Part shown: positions 48,096 through 57,185 of the stretch, piece after piece
Layout: each line of letters begins with the position of its first letter
Numbering within the stretch: position 1 is the first letter of the stretch
The notes under the pieces: generated by a model
Seen by the model: the letters and a program-made list of their open reading frames with translations, nothing else
What the model was told of the DNA's origin: nothing
The model's database searches: none
Origin: Halomonas denitrificans
Lineage (GTDB): Bacteria > Pseudomonadota > Gammaproteobacteria > Pseudomonadales > Halomonadaceae
NCBI RefSeq assembly: GCF_003056305.1
Contig: NZ_PYVX01000001.1
Span: 558,001-622,000 of the forward strand
DNA: 64,000 nucleotides
Direction of reading: 5' to 3'
Program-made: the position numbers and the translations under genes

Positions 48096-48188
48096 CATCC
48101 CGGCACACGCGTCCATCACTACCGTTGCTCCCTTCCGGGCCTGGCGGGGTTTGCGACTTGGCGTTGCGGGAGGACCAACGAGGCCACC
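48079..48188 (-). ncRNA. ffs: 4.5S RNA (signal recognition particle RNA)
   Basis: About 110 nt. The apical domain IV that binds Ffh is clear (GGCCCGGAAGGGAGCAACGG), and the segments GTTGGTCCTCCCGCAACGC and GACGCGTGTGCCGGGATGT match E. coli 4.5S RNA almost base for base. The ends pair: 5' GGTGGCCTC with 3' GGGGCCGCC. A T-rich tail TCTCTTT follows. A strong promoter lies about 65 bp upstream, longer than the E. coli leader. The 3' end serves as insertion site for the element at 41988-48066. Confidence 0.93.
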
Positions 48189-48249
48189 ACGACATGCGTC
48201 TCGAAGACGCCTCGACCGACGCGGGACACGCCCTTGTCGATCGGCGGGC

Positions 48250-48278
48250 ACTATACCAATGTGCCTTGCCGGCAACAA
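48250..48278 (-). promoter_or_regulatory. Sigma-70 promoter of ffs
   Basis: On the minus strand TTGTTG (48273-48278), a 17-bp spacer and TATAGT (48250-48255). The predicted start would give a 5' leader of about 55-60 nt before the mature RNA, including a GCGTCT-TCG-AGACGC hairpin (48196-48210). Confidence 0.75.
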
Positions 48279-48363
48279 GGGCCGAGGCGGGAATCGGACG
48301 CTTGATTTCTCCGTCCAATGCAGGCGTCATAGAGATCATGACAGCTGACGACAAGGAGTCCGT

Positions 48364-50406
48364 GTGACGAGCCCACGTGACACGACAGACAGCACCCGCC
48401 GTGGTGTGACGAGAGTCAGCGGCAAGCTCGCCGGCCTGCTCAAGACGTTCGATGACACCGTCAGCCTGCTCAGCGACGCAAGCAACCGCGCCAAGCCGGG
48501 CGTACTGCCCGACCTTCTCGATATCGCCCGACAAGTGATGCTGCAGGAGGGCGGCTGCGACGCCATCGAGCAACGCGCCCGCGCCTTCGAGGAGGCCGGG
48601 ACCTTCCTCGGGTCGGACTGGGAGACGCCCCAGTACCTCGTGCCCTCCCTTACCCCGCATGCGCTGAAGAGCGCCGATCCCAATACCGTCGCGATCGAGG
48701 CGCTCAGCGAGCTCCGGCTGCTGGCCGTGGCCAAGGGTGGCTACCTGCACCCGCACATCTCGATGGAACAGGCGCACCATTACCTGACCCAGGTGATGGC
48801 CATCAATCTCTGGCTGCTCTTCGGTACGCCCAGCGAAGCGGAGCGCGAGTCACAGGGGCAGCTGGCGATGGTGCCGCGAATGCTGTTCGGCCATCTGGCC
48901 GAGCGCATCGGCTACGAACACATCATCGACCGCCTGATCGAGGAGATCTGGCGGATCATCGAGCAGCGTCCCATCCAGGTCGAGCCGGTCAAGCAGATGA
49001 TCACGCAGATCGCCATCTGCCAGGCCAACCCCGACATCGACCTGGGCGCCAGCGGCCAGGGGGCCGACCGCCTGGTCAGCTCGCTGTTCGGCCCGACCCG
49101 GGCCAGCCGCGAAGACCCGGGGCTCGAGATCTACCGCGAGCGGCTGTCGAGCATGGACACTCCCGCGCTTCAGGGCGAGGCTACCGGTTTCGCCCGCGCC
49201 ATGCACGACACCGGCCTGGTCTCCGCCTACCATCCGGTGCTGCTGCGCCACCTCCTGGACCACAGCGACCACCTGCTGGCGGAAGCGCTGGGGCTCTCCT
49301 CCACCGGCCGGGACTGCCTGCTCTGCTATCGCGAGCTGGTCCATGCGCTGATCCGCGGGGGCATCTATCCCGCCACGCCGCAGGCCGCCTATGGCCTGGC
49401 GCTGATGCTGGAGCGCGGCATCCTCTACCAGCCGCCAGTGGCCCCGGCGATGTGGCGCCAGCTGGGGCTCTCGCTGTCGGAGTGGTCCCAGGCGCGCCTC
49501 AACCTGGCCTTCGGCGAGACCGTGTCGCCCCGCGCCCGGCTGCTGGAAGGCGTGCTGTGCATGCTCGGCCTGCCGCTGGGGGTGGGCCAGGGCAACAACC
49601 CCACCTGCCAGTCGGCGCGCGCCCTCTCCATGTGGGCCTACAACGACCCGGACTACCTGCTGCAGATGGTGACCTGGGCGGCCCGTGACGACGACATCAT
49701 CATCCATTTCGAGGGCATGCCGCTCTCCTCCATGGCGAGCCTCTCCGGGGTCGCCCAGGCACTGCCCATGGACCTCGATCCGGTATCGCTGATCGTGGTG
49801 CCGCACCTGGATCGCATCTATGCGGAGATGATCCGGCGCTGCATCGGCCGCGAAGGCGACCCGCACCGCTGGGTCAATCCGGAGTTCCACGGCTGGTGGT
49901 CGGGCCGCGGCTTTCGCATCAACGTCGACGTGGCGACCGGCAAGCTCCATGCGCTGGACGACTTCCTGCGCCACTTCTATGCGAGCTACCACCCCTACTA
50001 CAACGGCAACCAGCCGCTGATCCACCCTCAGCCGGCGGGCATCGCCGTCACCGACAGCGCCGCCCGCTTCATCGGCTGGCACGCCATCACCATCCTGCGG
50101 GTCAACCTCGACCCCAGCGACGTCATGCGGGTGTACTTCTTCAACCCCAACAACGACAGCGGCCAGGACTGGGGCGACGGCATCAAGGTGAGCACGGCAG
50201 ACCAGGGCGAGCGCTTCGGCGAGTCCTCGCTGCCCTTCGAGCAGTTCGCCTCACGCCTCTACATCTACCACTACGATCCCCTGGAGCGCGGCGAGCTGGC
50301 CAAGATCACCCAGGAGGAGCTGGACCGGGTGACGGGCTATATCCACCGCAGCTGGGGCAGTGACCGGATCCCGGCCGTCGGCCTGCAGGCCGACGAGGGA
50401 CCCTAG
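48364..50406 (+). CDS. Large protein of unrecognised family with papain-like Gln-Cys-His-Asn pattern (paralogue 1)
   Basis: 680 aa from a GTG with AAGGAG 5 nt upstream. No signal peptide or membrane segment. The N-terminal 150 residues are helical (GSDWETPQYLVPSL, LLAVAKGGYLHPHISMEQAHHYL). Near residue 400 comes LPLGVGQGNNPTCQSARALSMWAY, with Gln409 and Cys415 spaced six apart as in papain. His573 lies in FIGWHAITI and Asn594 in VYFFNPNNDSG. This order (Gln, Cys, His, Asn) is that of clan CA peptidases, amidases and transglutaminase-like enzymes. It is strongly similar over its whole length to the protein at 59357-61348. I know no named family. The function is an inference. Confidence 0.75.
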   Translation: MTSPRDTTDSTRRGVTRVSGKLAGLLKTFDDTVSLLSDASNRAKPGVLPDLLDIARQVMLQEGGCDAIEQRARAFEEAGTFLGSDWETPQYLVPSLTPHALKSADPNTVAIEALSELRLLAVAKGGYLHPHISMEQAHHYLTQVMAINLWLLFGTPSEAERESQGQLAMVPRMLFGHLAERIGYEHIIDRLIEEIWRIIEQRPIQVEPVKQMITQIAICQANPDIDLGASGQGADRLVSSLFGPTRASREDPGLEIYRERLSSMDTPALQGEATGFARAMHDTGLVSAYHPVLLRHLLDHSDHLLAEALGLSSTGRDCLLCYRELVHALIRGGIYPATPQAAYGLALMLERGILYQPPVAPAMWRQLGLSLSEWSQARLNLAFGETVSPRARLLEGVLCMLGLPLGVGQGNNPTCQSARALSMWAYNDPDYLLQMVTWAARDDDIIIHFEGMPLSSMASLSGVAQALPMDLDPVSLIVVPHLDRIYAEMIRRCIGREGDPHRWVNPEFHGWWSGRGFRINVDVATGKLHALDDFLRHFYASYHPYYNGNQPLIHPQPAGIAVTDSAARFIGWHAITILRVNLDPSDVMRVYFFNPNNDSGQDWGDGIKVSTADQGERFGESSLPFEQFASRLYIYHYDPLERGELAKITQEELDRVTGYIHRSWGSDRIPAVGLQADEGP

Positions 50407-50576
50407 CCCAGCACGCCGGGTCGCCGACCGCGATAGCCCGCCCGACGCGATGCCCTCGTGCCCTCTGGTGCGGGGGCATCGTGCATGAGAACGGCCCAAC
50501 GCCGGCCTCTGGCGCCTCGAGCGCGTGACGCGATATGCCATAATGGCGCCTCCATCCACGCCCCGCCGGAGCCGCC

Positions 50577-51341
50577 ATGCCACGTCTCGATCAGTTGCTC
50601 GTCACCCAGGGCCTGGCCCGTTCCCGCACCCGCGCCCAGCGGCTGATCCGCCATGGCCGCGTGCGCCTGGCGACGGGCGGCGCCCCGCTGGTCAAGCCCG
50701 GCGAGAAGCTTCCGGAGGCGACCGAGCTCGCCCTGGAAGAGGATCCCGAGGAGCGTTACGCCTCCCGGGCCGGGCTCAAGCTGGAGGCGCTGATCGAGGC
50801 GCTTGGGCTGTCGCTCAACGAGCGCCTGGTGCTCGACGTGGGCCAGTCCACCGGGGGCTTCACCGACTGCGCCCTGCGCTTCGGCGCGCGCCACGTGATC
50901 GGCGTGGAGGTGGGGCACGACCAGCTCGACGCCGCCCTGCGCGACGACCCCCGGGTGACCTGCCTGGAGGGGCTCAATGCCCGCGCCATGGCCGGCGACC
51001 CGCGCCTCGCGGCGGCCTTCGCCGCCCAAGGCGCGAGCGGCCCGGAGCTCGCCGTGATGGACGTCTCCTTCATCTCGCAGACGCTGATCCTGCCCGAGCT
51101 CGCCGCCCTGCTGCCGCCGGGCAGCGAGCTCGCCAGCCTGGTCAAGCCGCAGTTCGAGGTGGGCCCGGGCGGCGTCAACGCGCGGGGGGTAGTGGTGGAC
51201 GAGCGCCGCTTCGCCGAGGTGGAGGCGCGCATCCGCGCGACCTGCGCCGAGCTCGGCTTCGCGATCCTGCACTGGCAGCCGAGCCCACTGCTCGGCGGCG
51301 ACGGCAACCGGGAATTCCTGCTCCATGCCGTGCGCCGCTGA
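50577..51341 (+). CDS. tlyA: TlyA-family rRNA (cytidine-2'-O)-methyltransferase
   Basis: 254 aa. N-terminal S4 RNA-binding domain (RLDQLLVTQGLARSRTRAQRLIRHGRVRL), then an FtsJ-like Rossmann methyltransferase with the SAM loop LVLDVGQSTGGFTDCALRFGA and FISQTLILPELA, LVKPQFEVG motifs. The family 2'-O-methylates cytidines in 16S and 23S rRNA (and some members are haemolysin-like by name only). It is in line with the preceding plus-strand gene, 170 bp apart, and convergent with mscK. Confidence 0.92.
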   Translation: MPRLDQLLVTQGLARSRTRAQRLIRHGRVRLATGGAPLVKPGEKLPEATELALEEDPEERYASRAGLKLEALIEALGLSLNERLVLDVGQSTGGFTDCALRFGARHVIGVEVGHDQLDAALRDDPRVTCLEGLNARAMAGDPRLAAAFAAQGASGPELAVMDVSFISQTLILPELAALLPPGSELASLVKPQFEVGPGGVNARGVVVDERRFAEVEARIRATCAELGFAILHWQPSPLLGGDGNREFLLHAVRR

Positions 51342-51349
51342 CGCCCAGC

Positions 51350-54300
51350 TCAGCGCCCGGCGTCGCCGCCCCCGTCGCCGTCCCCCCCGGCACCGAGCTC
51401 GCCCGGGTCGCCCTTTGCGCCCGGTGCCGGGCGCTCGGGCTCGGGCTCGGCCAGCCGCCGTGAGGAGACGCTCTGGACCCGGCTCGCCTGGCCGCCGGCC
51501 CGGTGGAGCCAGACGTCGAGCTGATTGAAGGCGATGTCTATGCCGTGTTCGGCGAACAGCTCGCCGACCCGGCAGTTGATCTCGTCGGTGGCGAAGAGTC
51601 GATCGCCGAGGCTGTTGACGAAGATGCGCAGCTCGAAGTCGAGGGTGCTCTCCGCGTAGTTCATGAAGAACACCTGGGGCTCCGGGTCGGCCAGGACCCT
51701 CGCGTTCTGGTCCGCCGCCTCGCGCAGCAGGCGGTGCACCAGGCGATGGTCCGAGCCGTAGGCGACCCCGTAGGTGAGCACCACCCGGGTGATGGTGTCG
51801 GAGAGCGACCAGTTGATCAGCTGGTCGGTGATGAAGGTCTTGTTGGGGATGATGATCTCCTTGCGGTCGAAGTCGGTCACCGTGGTCGCGCGGATGCGGA
51901 TCTTGCTCACCGTGCCGGTGAGGTTGCCCAGGGTGATGGTGTCGCCGATGCGCACCGGCCGCTCGAACAGGATGATCAGCCCCGAGACGAAGTTGGCGAA
52001 GATCTCCTGCAGGCCGAACCCGAGCCCCACGCTCAGCGCCGCCACCAGCCACTGCAGCTTGTTCCAGGAGACCCCGAGGGTGCCCAGCGCCGCGACCACG
52101 CCGCCGCCGACGATGGCGTAGGCGAGCAGCGAGCTGATGGCGTAGGCGCTGCCCTGCTTGAGCGACAGCCGCGAGAGCACCATCACCTCGAGCAGGCCCG
52201 GCAGGTTGCGCGCCATCATCAGGGTCAGCCCCACCACCAGCAGGGCGGTGATGACATCGGCCACCGAGACCATGCTGCCGAGCGCCTCGGCGGACGCCCC
52301 CTCGTCGGGCCCCACCAGGGCGACCTGCTCGAGATAGCCGAACACCGAGAGCAGGTCCGACCACACCAGATAGAGCACCAGGATGAAGCCGATCAGCAGG
52401 ATCAGCTTGGAGAGGCGCAGCGACTGCTGGTTGACCTGCTCCATGTCCAGCGGCGGCTCCTCGACGACTTCCAGGCCCTCGCCCCCCTCCTGGGCCAGGG
52501 CATGCCGCCGGGCCAGGGCCCGACGGTAGGCCAGTCGCCGTGCCGCCACCGCCAGGCCACGGATCACGGCGGCCTCGACCAGAATCCAGAGCCCCAGCAG
52601 GTAGAGCGTGATGACGAAGCGGCCCACCAGGCTCAGGGCCGTGTACTCGTAGCCATAGGCGATCAGCCCCGCCAGCGCCACCGGCACCAGGGCGATGGCG
52701 AGCCCCAGCATCAGGCGGAACAGCTTGACCCCGAAGAAGGGCACGTGGGCGAGGATCAGCTTGGCCAGCACCAGGCTCATGGCGAACAGGCCGCCGAGCA
52801 GCAGCAGCAGGCCGACCGGGCGCTGGTTCAGCGCGACGGCCGCCTCGCGAGCCAGCGGGGCGATCAGCAGCACCGGCACCAGCGCCACGCCCAGCCACCA
52901 GAGCCAGCCGCGCAGGGAGGCGGCGTAGCCCGCGTGCCAATGGAAATGGCGCGTGGCCACGCCCTCCGCGACCAGCAGATTGCGCGCGCAGCCGAGCACA
53001 GCCCAGGCCAGTGCCAGGTGCAGCAGCGCCCCGCCGATGCCCTGACCGATGCCCTGGGTGCCCGCCAGCAGGGCGACGCCGACCGCCAGCAGGCAGAGCG
53101 GACCGGGCAGCGCCAGCAGGGCGTTGAGTGCCACCGCCTGAGGGGTATGCCCCTGGGAGTCGCGCCTGAGATGGCCGACCTCCCGATGCAGCTGCGCGAG
53201 CCGCGTCCGGAAGCGCCGACGACAGGCGATCAGCCCCAGCGCCGCCAGCAGGATCGGCACGCCAAATAGCGCACGAGCGCTCGGCAGCCGCCAGTTCACC
53301 GGCAGCAGGGCACGCCACTCCCCCTCGCGCCACTCGGTGGCCAGGTTCTCCGGCAGGTGGCCGAACCAGGAGAGACTCAGGGGCCGCGTGTTGGCGATCC
53401 AGAACAGCTGCTCGTCGATGGTGGCGCGCAGCGACCGGCTGGTGTCCAGCAGCTGCTGCTGGTTGAGCTGCAGGTCGATCGCCGCGCTGAGCATCTCGCC
53501 GTAGGCCTTCTCCAGCTGGTCGACGAGCTCGCGACGCGCCTGGTAGAGGTCGAGCAGCGACTCGAGCAGCGCCGGCGAGGCCTCGGCATCGGCCTCCTCG
53601 ATCCTCTGGCGCGCCAGCTGCCTGCCCTCGCGCAGCTGATCGCGGTGACGGCCGAGCTCGAACTGCTTGAGGTGCAGATCGGCGATCTCGTCCTGCAGAC
53701 CGGGCCGCGCCTCCACCCGGGGCAGGGTCAGCCGCTGCTCGCGGAGAATGCGCGACAGCAGCATGCTGCCGCGGACGGCGTCGATCTGCTCGTTGAGGTT
53801 GCGCTCCAGCTGGCGGACCCGATCGAACTGGCGACGCACCTCCTGGCTCTCGCGCACCAGGCGATTGGCCCGGTCGGTGGCGCGCAGCAGCTCGAGGCTC
53901 ATGGTGCGATTGATCTCCCGGGCCTTGCGCACCAGGGGATGGCCGACGATGCCCTCGCCATCCTCGCTGACCGCCTTGGCGATGGCCTGTTCGGACTGCT
54001 CGCGACGGCGGCGATCCATGACCGCCTGAAGCATGGTCAGTCGGGCCTCCTGGCTGGCCACCTGGCGCTCGAGCAGCTCACGGTGCGCCTGATCCAGCTC
54101 GCGCAATTGGCTGTTGGTCTCCAGCTGGCGCTGGTGCAGCGCCAGGGTCTGCTCGGCCAGCGCGCGCTCGATGCGCAGTTGCCATCGCCTGGGGTCGTCC
54201 ATCGCCACCTCGGCGTCGGCCAGTTCCTCCAGTTGGCGACGCCGCTCGTCGACCCGCTGCATCGCCTCGCCGATGGCCTGCTGGGCGCGCTCCGGCAGGG

Positions 54301-54847
54301 TCTGGGCGTTGAGCAGCCGCGACGAGACCTCGGCGAGCGTGTCCTGGGACGACGACAGAGCCTCCTCGGCGCTTTTGCGACGCGTCTCCAGCGCCTCGAG
54401 GGAGAGCTCCTCCAGCTCCTCGAAGGTCGCCTGCCGGTCGACCCGCTCCATCCTGTCGAGCGCCTGCTGGATCCGCTGCAGCTCCTGGGGCGCCCGCTCG
54501 ACCCGCGCCTCGAGCTCGGCCAGCTGCTCCTTAACCGCGGCCAGTCGTTCCAGGCCCTCGAGGGCCGCCCGCAGCGCCTCGATATCACGCTGGGCGCCCT
54601 CGGCGGGAGTCTCGCCCTCGGCCGGCTGGCGCTCCTCGAGGCGCGCCTCGACCTCCTCGCGGGTCGGTAGCGGCTGGTCGACGCCGGCCGGCGAGGCAAT
54701 CTCCTGGGCCAGCGCCGGCGTCATCGCCGTCGACGCCACCAGCAGGCACAGCAGGAGCACGAGGCCGAGGCCGAGGCACGCGGCGGCGCGGCGACGACCG
54801 GGGGGACAGGGGGCATTCAATGGACAGCCTCGGTTATGATGATGCAT
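51350..54847 (-). CDS. mscK: MscK/KefA-type large mechanosensitive channel
   Basis: 1165 aa from the ATG at 54845-54847. Signal peptide (about 24-48), a long periplasmic coiled-coil region (about 60-470; LEELEARVERAPQELQRIQQALDRMERV and more), some ten membrane helices (about 510-930) and a C-terminal MscS channel domain: QEIFANFVSGLIILFERPVRIGDTITLGNLTGTVSKIRIRATTV, then IIIPNKTFITDQLINWSLSD. The size and layout match MscK/KefA (1120 aa in E. coli), which releases solutes on hypo-osmotic shock. The stop is 8 bp from the convergent tlyA gene. Acidic/Gly C-terminal tail. Confidence 0.9.
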   Translation of the reverse strand: MHHHNRGCPLNAPCPPGRRRAAACLGLGLVLLLCLLVASTAMTPALAQEIASPAGVDQPLPTREEVEARLEERQPAEGETPAEGAQRDIEALRAALEGLERLAAVKEQLAELEARVERAPQELQRIQQALDRMERVDRQATFEELEELSLEALETRRKSAEEALSSSQDTLAEVSSRLLNAQTLPERAQQAIGEAMQRVDERRRQLEELADAEVAMDDPRRWQLRIERALAEQTLALHQRQLETNSQLRELDQAHRELLERQVASQEARLTMLQAVMDRRRREQSEQAIAKAVSEDGEGIVGHPLVRKAREINRTMSLELLRATDRANRLVRESQEVRRQFDRVRQLERNLNEQIDAVRGSMLLSRILREQRLTLPRVEARPGLQDEIADLHLKQFELGRHRDQLREGRQLARQRIEEADAEASPALLESLLDLYQARRELVDQLEKAYGEMLSAAIDLQLNQQQLLDTSRSLRATIDEQLFWIANTRPLSLSWFGHLPENLATEWREGEWRALLPVNWRLPSARALFGVPILLAALGLIACRRRFRTRLAQLHREVGHLRRDSQGHTPQAVALNALLALPGPLCLLAVGVALLAGTQGIGQGIGGALLHLALAWAVLGCARNLLVAEGVATRHFHWHAGYAASLRGWLWWLGVALVPVLLIAPLAREAAVALNQRPVGLLLLLGGLFAMSLVLAKLILAHVPFFGVKLFRLMLGLAIALVPVALAGLIAYGYEYTALSLVGRFVITLYLLGLWILVEAAVIRGLAVAARRLAYRRALARRHALAQEGGEGLEVVEEPPLDMEQVNQQSLRLSKLILLIGFILVLYLVWSDLLSVFGYLEQVALVGPDEGASAEALGSMVSVADVITALLVVGLTLMMARNLPGLLEVMVLSRLSLKQGSAYAISSLLAYAIVGGGVVAALGTLGVSWNKLQWLVAALSVGLGFGLQEIFANFVSGLIILFERPVRIGDTITLGNLTGTVSKIRIRATTVTDFDRKEIIIPNKTFITDQLINWSLSDTITRVVLTYGVAYGSDHRLVHRLLREAADQNARVLADPEPQVFFMNYAESTLDFELRIFVNSLGDRLFATDEINCRVGELFAEHGIDIAFNQLDVWLHRAGGQASRVQSVSSRRLAEPEPERPAPGAKGDPGELGAGGDGDGGGDAGR

Positions 54848-54966
54848 CGCGTGATTCTCGGCCTCCCGGGGCGGCAAGGCAATCACCGCCTGTCGCTCCG
54901 GGAGCACAGTTGACTTGCCGGACTGGCGTGATAGAAACGCCGTGTTCTTCCACAAGGTGCCCGACC

Positions 54967-56007
54967 ATGATGTCTGCCCGAACACCCCTGTGCGCCGTGA
55001 CGCTGCTGCTCGCGAGCCTCGGCGGCGCGGCCCAGGCCGCCGCCCCCTTGAGCGAGGGCGAGCGCCAGGCCATCGAGTCCCGCATCGCCGAGCTCGAGGC
55101 GGAGATGGGCGCGCTGCGCCAGCGCCTGCAGGCCGCCGAGGACACGCCGTCCGCCAGCGCCGCGCTCGCCGCCGATGACGGCGGGCAGGAGCTCGAGGAG
55201 GTCGTGGACGAGCGCCGCCAGCTCGAGCGCGCCTCGGCGAACAACCCCTACGCCATCACCACCCATCGGCGCAACTACTGGTTCCCGCTGAGTTACAACA
55301 CCACGCCGAACGAGGGAGTCTTTCGCGACGTCAGCGACGGCAGCGAGGCCGACCGGGCGGAGATGAAGTTCCAGTTCAGCGTCAAGTTCAACCTGGTCGA
55401 GGACCTCTTCGGCGATGCCGGCGGCGACCTGCATTTCGGCTACACCCAGCGCAGCTGGTGGCAGGCCTACAACGCGGACGCCTCCTCGCCCTTCCGCGAG
55501 ACCAACTACGAGCCCGAGGTGTTCGTCGACTTCGACAACGACACCTCGCTGCTGGGCTGGACCAACATCCATAACCGGCTGTCGCTCAACCACCAGTCCA
55601 ACGGCCGCTCCGAGACGCTGTCGCGCAGCTGGAACCGACTGATCCTCGAGACCACCTTCATCCACGACGACTGGTCCCTGGTGCTGGCGCCCCACTGGCG
55701 CATCCCGGAATCCGAGAGCGAGGACGACAACCCCGACATCGACGAGTACCTCGGCTATGGCGACATCACCGTGGCCCGGCGCGTCAACGACGACAACGAG
55801 CTGAGCCTGCTGCTGCGGGGCAATGCCGCCGAGGGCCATGTGGGCACCCAGCTGGACTACTCCTGGCCGATGTTCGGCAGCATCCGCGGCCATCTGCAGT
55901 ACTACTACGGCTATGGCGAGAGCCTGATCGACTACGACCAGCGCACCAACCGCCTGAGCCTGGGCTTCAGCCTCAACCCGCTGTTCTCCGCCGGCAGCGA
56001 GCGCTGA
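54967..56007 (+). CDS. pldA: Outer-membrane phospholipase A (OMPLA)
   Basis: 346 aa. Signal peptide (1-21, ending AQA) and a short coiled-coil segment (SEGERQAIESRIAELEAEMGALRQRLQAAE) precede the 12-stranded barrel. The active-site His and Ser are in RLSLNHQSNGRSETLSRSWNR and an Asn in the same family block. The barrel signature YWFPLSYNTTPNEG is at about residue 98. It hydrolyses phospholipids that reach the outer leaflet, functionally parallel to MlaA in this window. Two ATGs in tandem at 54967 and 54970. Divergent from mscK. Confidence 0.93.
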   Translation: MMSARTPLCAVTLLLASLGGAAQAAAPLSEGERQAIESRIAELEAEMGALRQRLQAAEDTPSASAALAADDGGQELEEVVDERRQLERASANNPYAITTHRRNYWFPLSYNTTPNEGVFRDVSDGSEADRAEMKFQFSVKFNLVEDLFGDAGGDLHFGYTQRSWWQAYNADASSPFRETNYEPEVFVDFDNDTSLLGWTNIHNRLSLNHQSNGRSETLSRSWNRLILETTFIHDDWSLVLAPHWRIPESESEDDNPDIDEYLGYGDITVARRVNDDNELSLLLRGNAAEGHVGTQLDYSWPMFGSIRGHLQYYYGYGESLIDYDQRTNRLSLGFSLNPLFSAGSER

Positions 56008-56084
56008 GCCGTCCGGGGTCGGATGCAGAGCCGTGCAACCTGCTGCTATGCTGACCGTGTCATTCACCGTCCAAGGAAGACCCG

Positions 56085-56417
56085 ATGGCCAGTCAACAAT
56101 CCCGCACCAGCGAGTCCACCCAGCAGCTCAAGGAAGACCTGCACCACCTTTCCCAGACCATCGAGGAGCTGGTCAGCGCCACCGCCGATGACTCCCGGAG
56201 CAATATCAAGGAACTGCGCGAGCGCGCAGAGAAGCGGCTGAAGGATACCCGCGGGCGCCTCGAGGCGCGCGGCGAGCGGCTCTACGGCGAGGCGCGCGAC
56301 AACGTGACCCAGCAGGCCGACGCCTGCGACCGCTATGTCCACGACAACCCCTGGACCAGCATCGGCATCGGCGCCGCCGTGGGCGTGGTGGTCGGCATGC
56401 TGATCGGGCGGCGCTGA
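56085..56417 (+). CDS. DUF883 / ElaB-YqjD-like protein
   Basis: 110 aa. A helical hydrophilic body (TQQLKEDLHHLSQTIEELVSATADDSRSNIKELRERAEKRL) and a C-terminal glycine-zipper membrane helix (PWTSIGIGAAVGVVVGMLIGRR). E. coli ElaB and YqjD are C-tail-anchored ribosome-binding proteins of stationary phase. The stop shares a base with the next start (TGATG), giving a YqjD-YqjE-YqjK-like trio. Confidence 0.9.
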   Translation: MASQQSRTSESTQQLKEDLHHLSQTIEELVSATADDSRSNIKELRERAEKRLKDTRGRLEARGERLYGEARDNVTQQADACDRYVHDNPWTSIGIGAAVGVVVGMLIGRR

Positions 56418-56812
56418 TGGCGGCGAGCCAGGGACCGGCTCATCGGCTGTTCGGGGCGGGCAAGCGCCTGCTCGGCAGCCTGCTGGCGACCGGCGAGACG
56501 CGCCTGCGTCTCGCCGTGCTCGAGCTGGAGGAGGAGCGCGCGCGCCTGTTTGGCCTGCTGCTGCTGGCCGGTCTCAGTCTGATCCTGCTGCTGCTCGGCA
56601 TCGGCGTGCTCACCGCCCTGGTGATCGTCGCCTTCTGGGAGACCCACCGCCTGGCCGCCATCGGCGCCAGTGCCGTGGTACTGCTCGGCGGCGGGCTGCT
56701 GCTGGCCCTGCGCGTGATGCACCTGGCCAGGCGTCGCACCCTGCTGGCCGGCACCCTGAGCCACCTGGCCACCGATCGCGAGCTGGTGGAGGCGAGCCGT
56801 GAACCGCGCTGA
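56417..56812 (+). CDS. YqjE-like phage-holin-family membrane protein
   Basis: 131 aa with two central membrane helices (about 42-65 and 74-97; LLLLAGLSLILLLLGIGVLTALVIVAF and AAIGASAVVLLGGGLLLAL) and charged ends. Matches the Phage_holin_3_6/YqjE family found next to YqjD. Function unknown; it is not a real holin cassette. It overlaps the next gene by 14 nt. Confidence 0.86.
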   Translation: MAASQGPAHRLFGAGKRLLGSLLATGETRLRLAVLELEEERARLFGLLLLAGLSLILLLLGIGVLTALVIVAFWETHRLAAIGASAVVLLGGGLLLALRVMHLARRRTLLAGTLSHLATDRELVEASREPR

Positions 56813-57077
56813 ACGCCAGGCCCGCCGGGCCGAACTCGAGCATGCCATCGAACAGCAGCGCATCGACCTGCTGGTGGCCGCCCATCGCTGGCGCACGGCC
56901 GAACGCACGCTCGACCAGGGCTGGCGCTTCCTCGCGCGCCACAAGACCCCGCTGCTCGTGGCCGGCGGGCTGCTCGCCTATCGCGGACTGCGACACCCCG
57001 GCGGCGCGGCGCGCCTGGCGCGGCGGCTCACCACCGGTCTGCTGTTCGCCAAGAAGGCCCGCGACCTGCTGCGCTGA
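56799..57077 (+). CDS. YqjK-like protein
   Basis: 92 aa from a GTG with ribosome site GGAGG 6 nt upstream, inside the end of the yqjE-like gene. Basic, helical (RAERQARRAELEHAIEQQRIDLLVAAHRW), with one weakly hydrophobic stretch (LLVAGGLLAYRGL). Its position after YqjD- and YqjE-like genes and its size support the call. Confidence 0.78.
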   Translation: MNRAERQARRAELEHAIEQQRIDLLVAAHRWRTAERTLDQGWRFLARHKTPLLVAGGLLAYRGLRHPGGAARLARRLTTGLLFAKKARDLLR

Positions 57078-57185
57078 GCCACGCCGTCCCCCTGCACCGT
57101 GCCGAGGGCGGCCCTGCAGCGGCCGCCTCCCGGACGAGCCCCGTCCCCAGCCCCCAAGCTCCACGCAACCATGAAGGAGCCCGTC

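Noticed and set aside
56417..56812. Prophage holin
   Set aside because: Although of the holin-like family, it sits in a YqjD/YqjE/YqjK-type chromosomal trio with no endolysin or phage genes.
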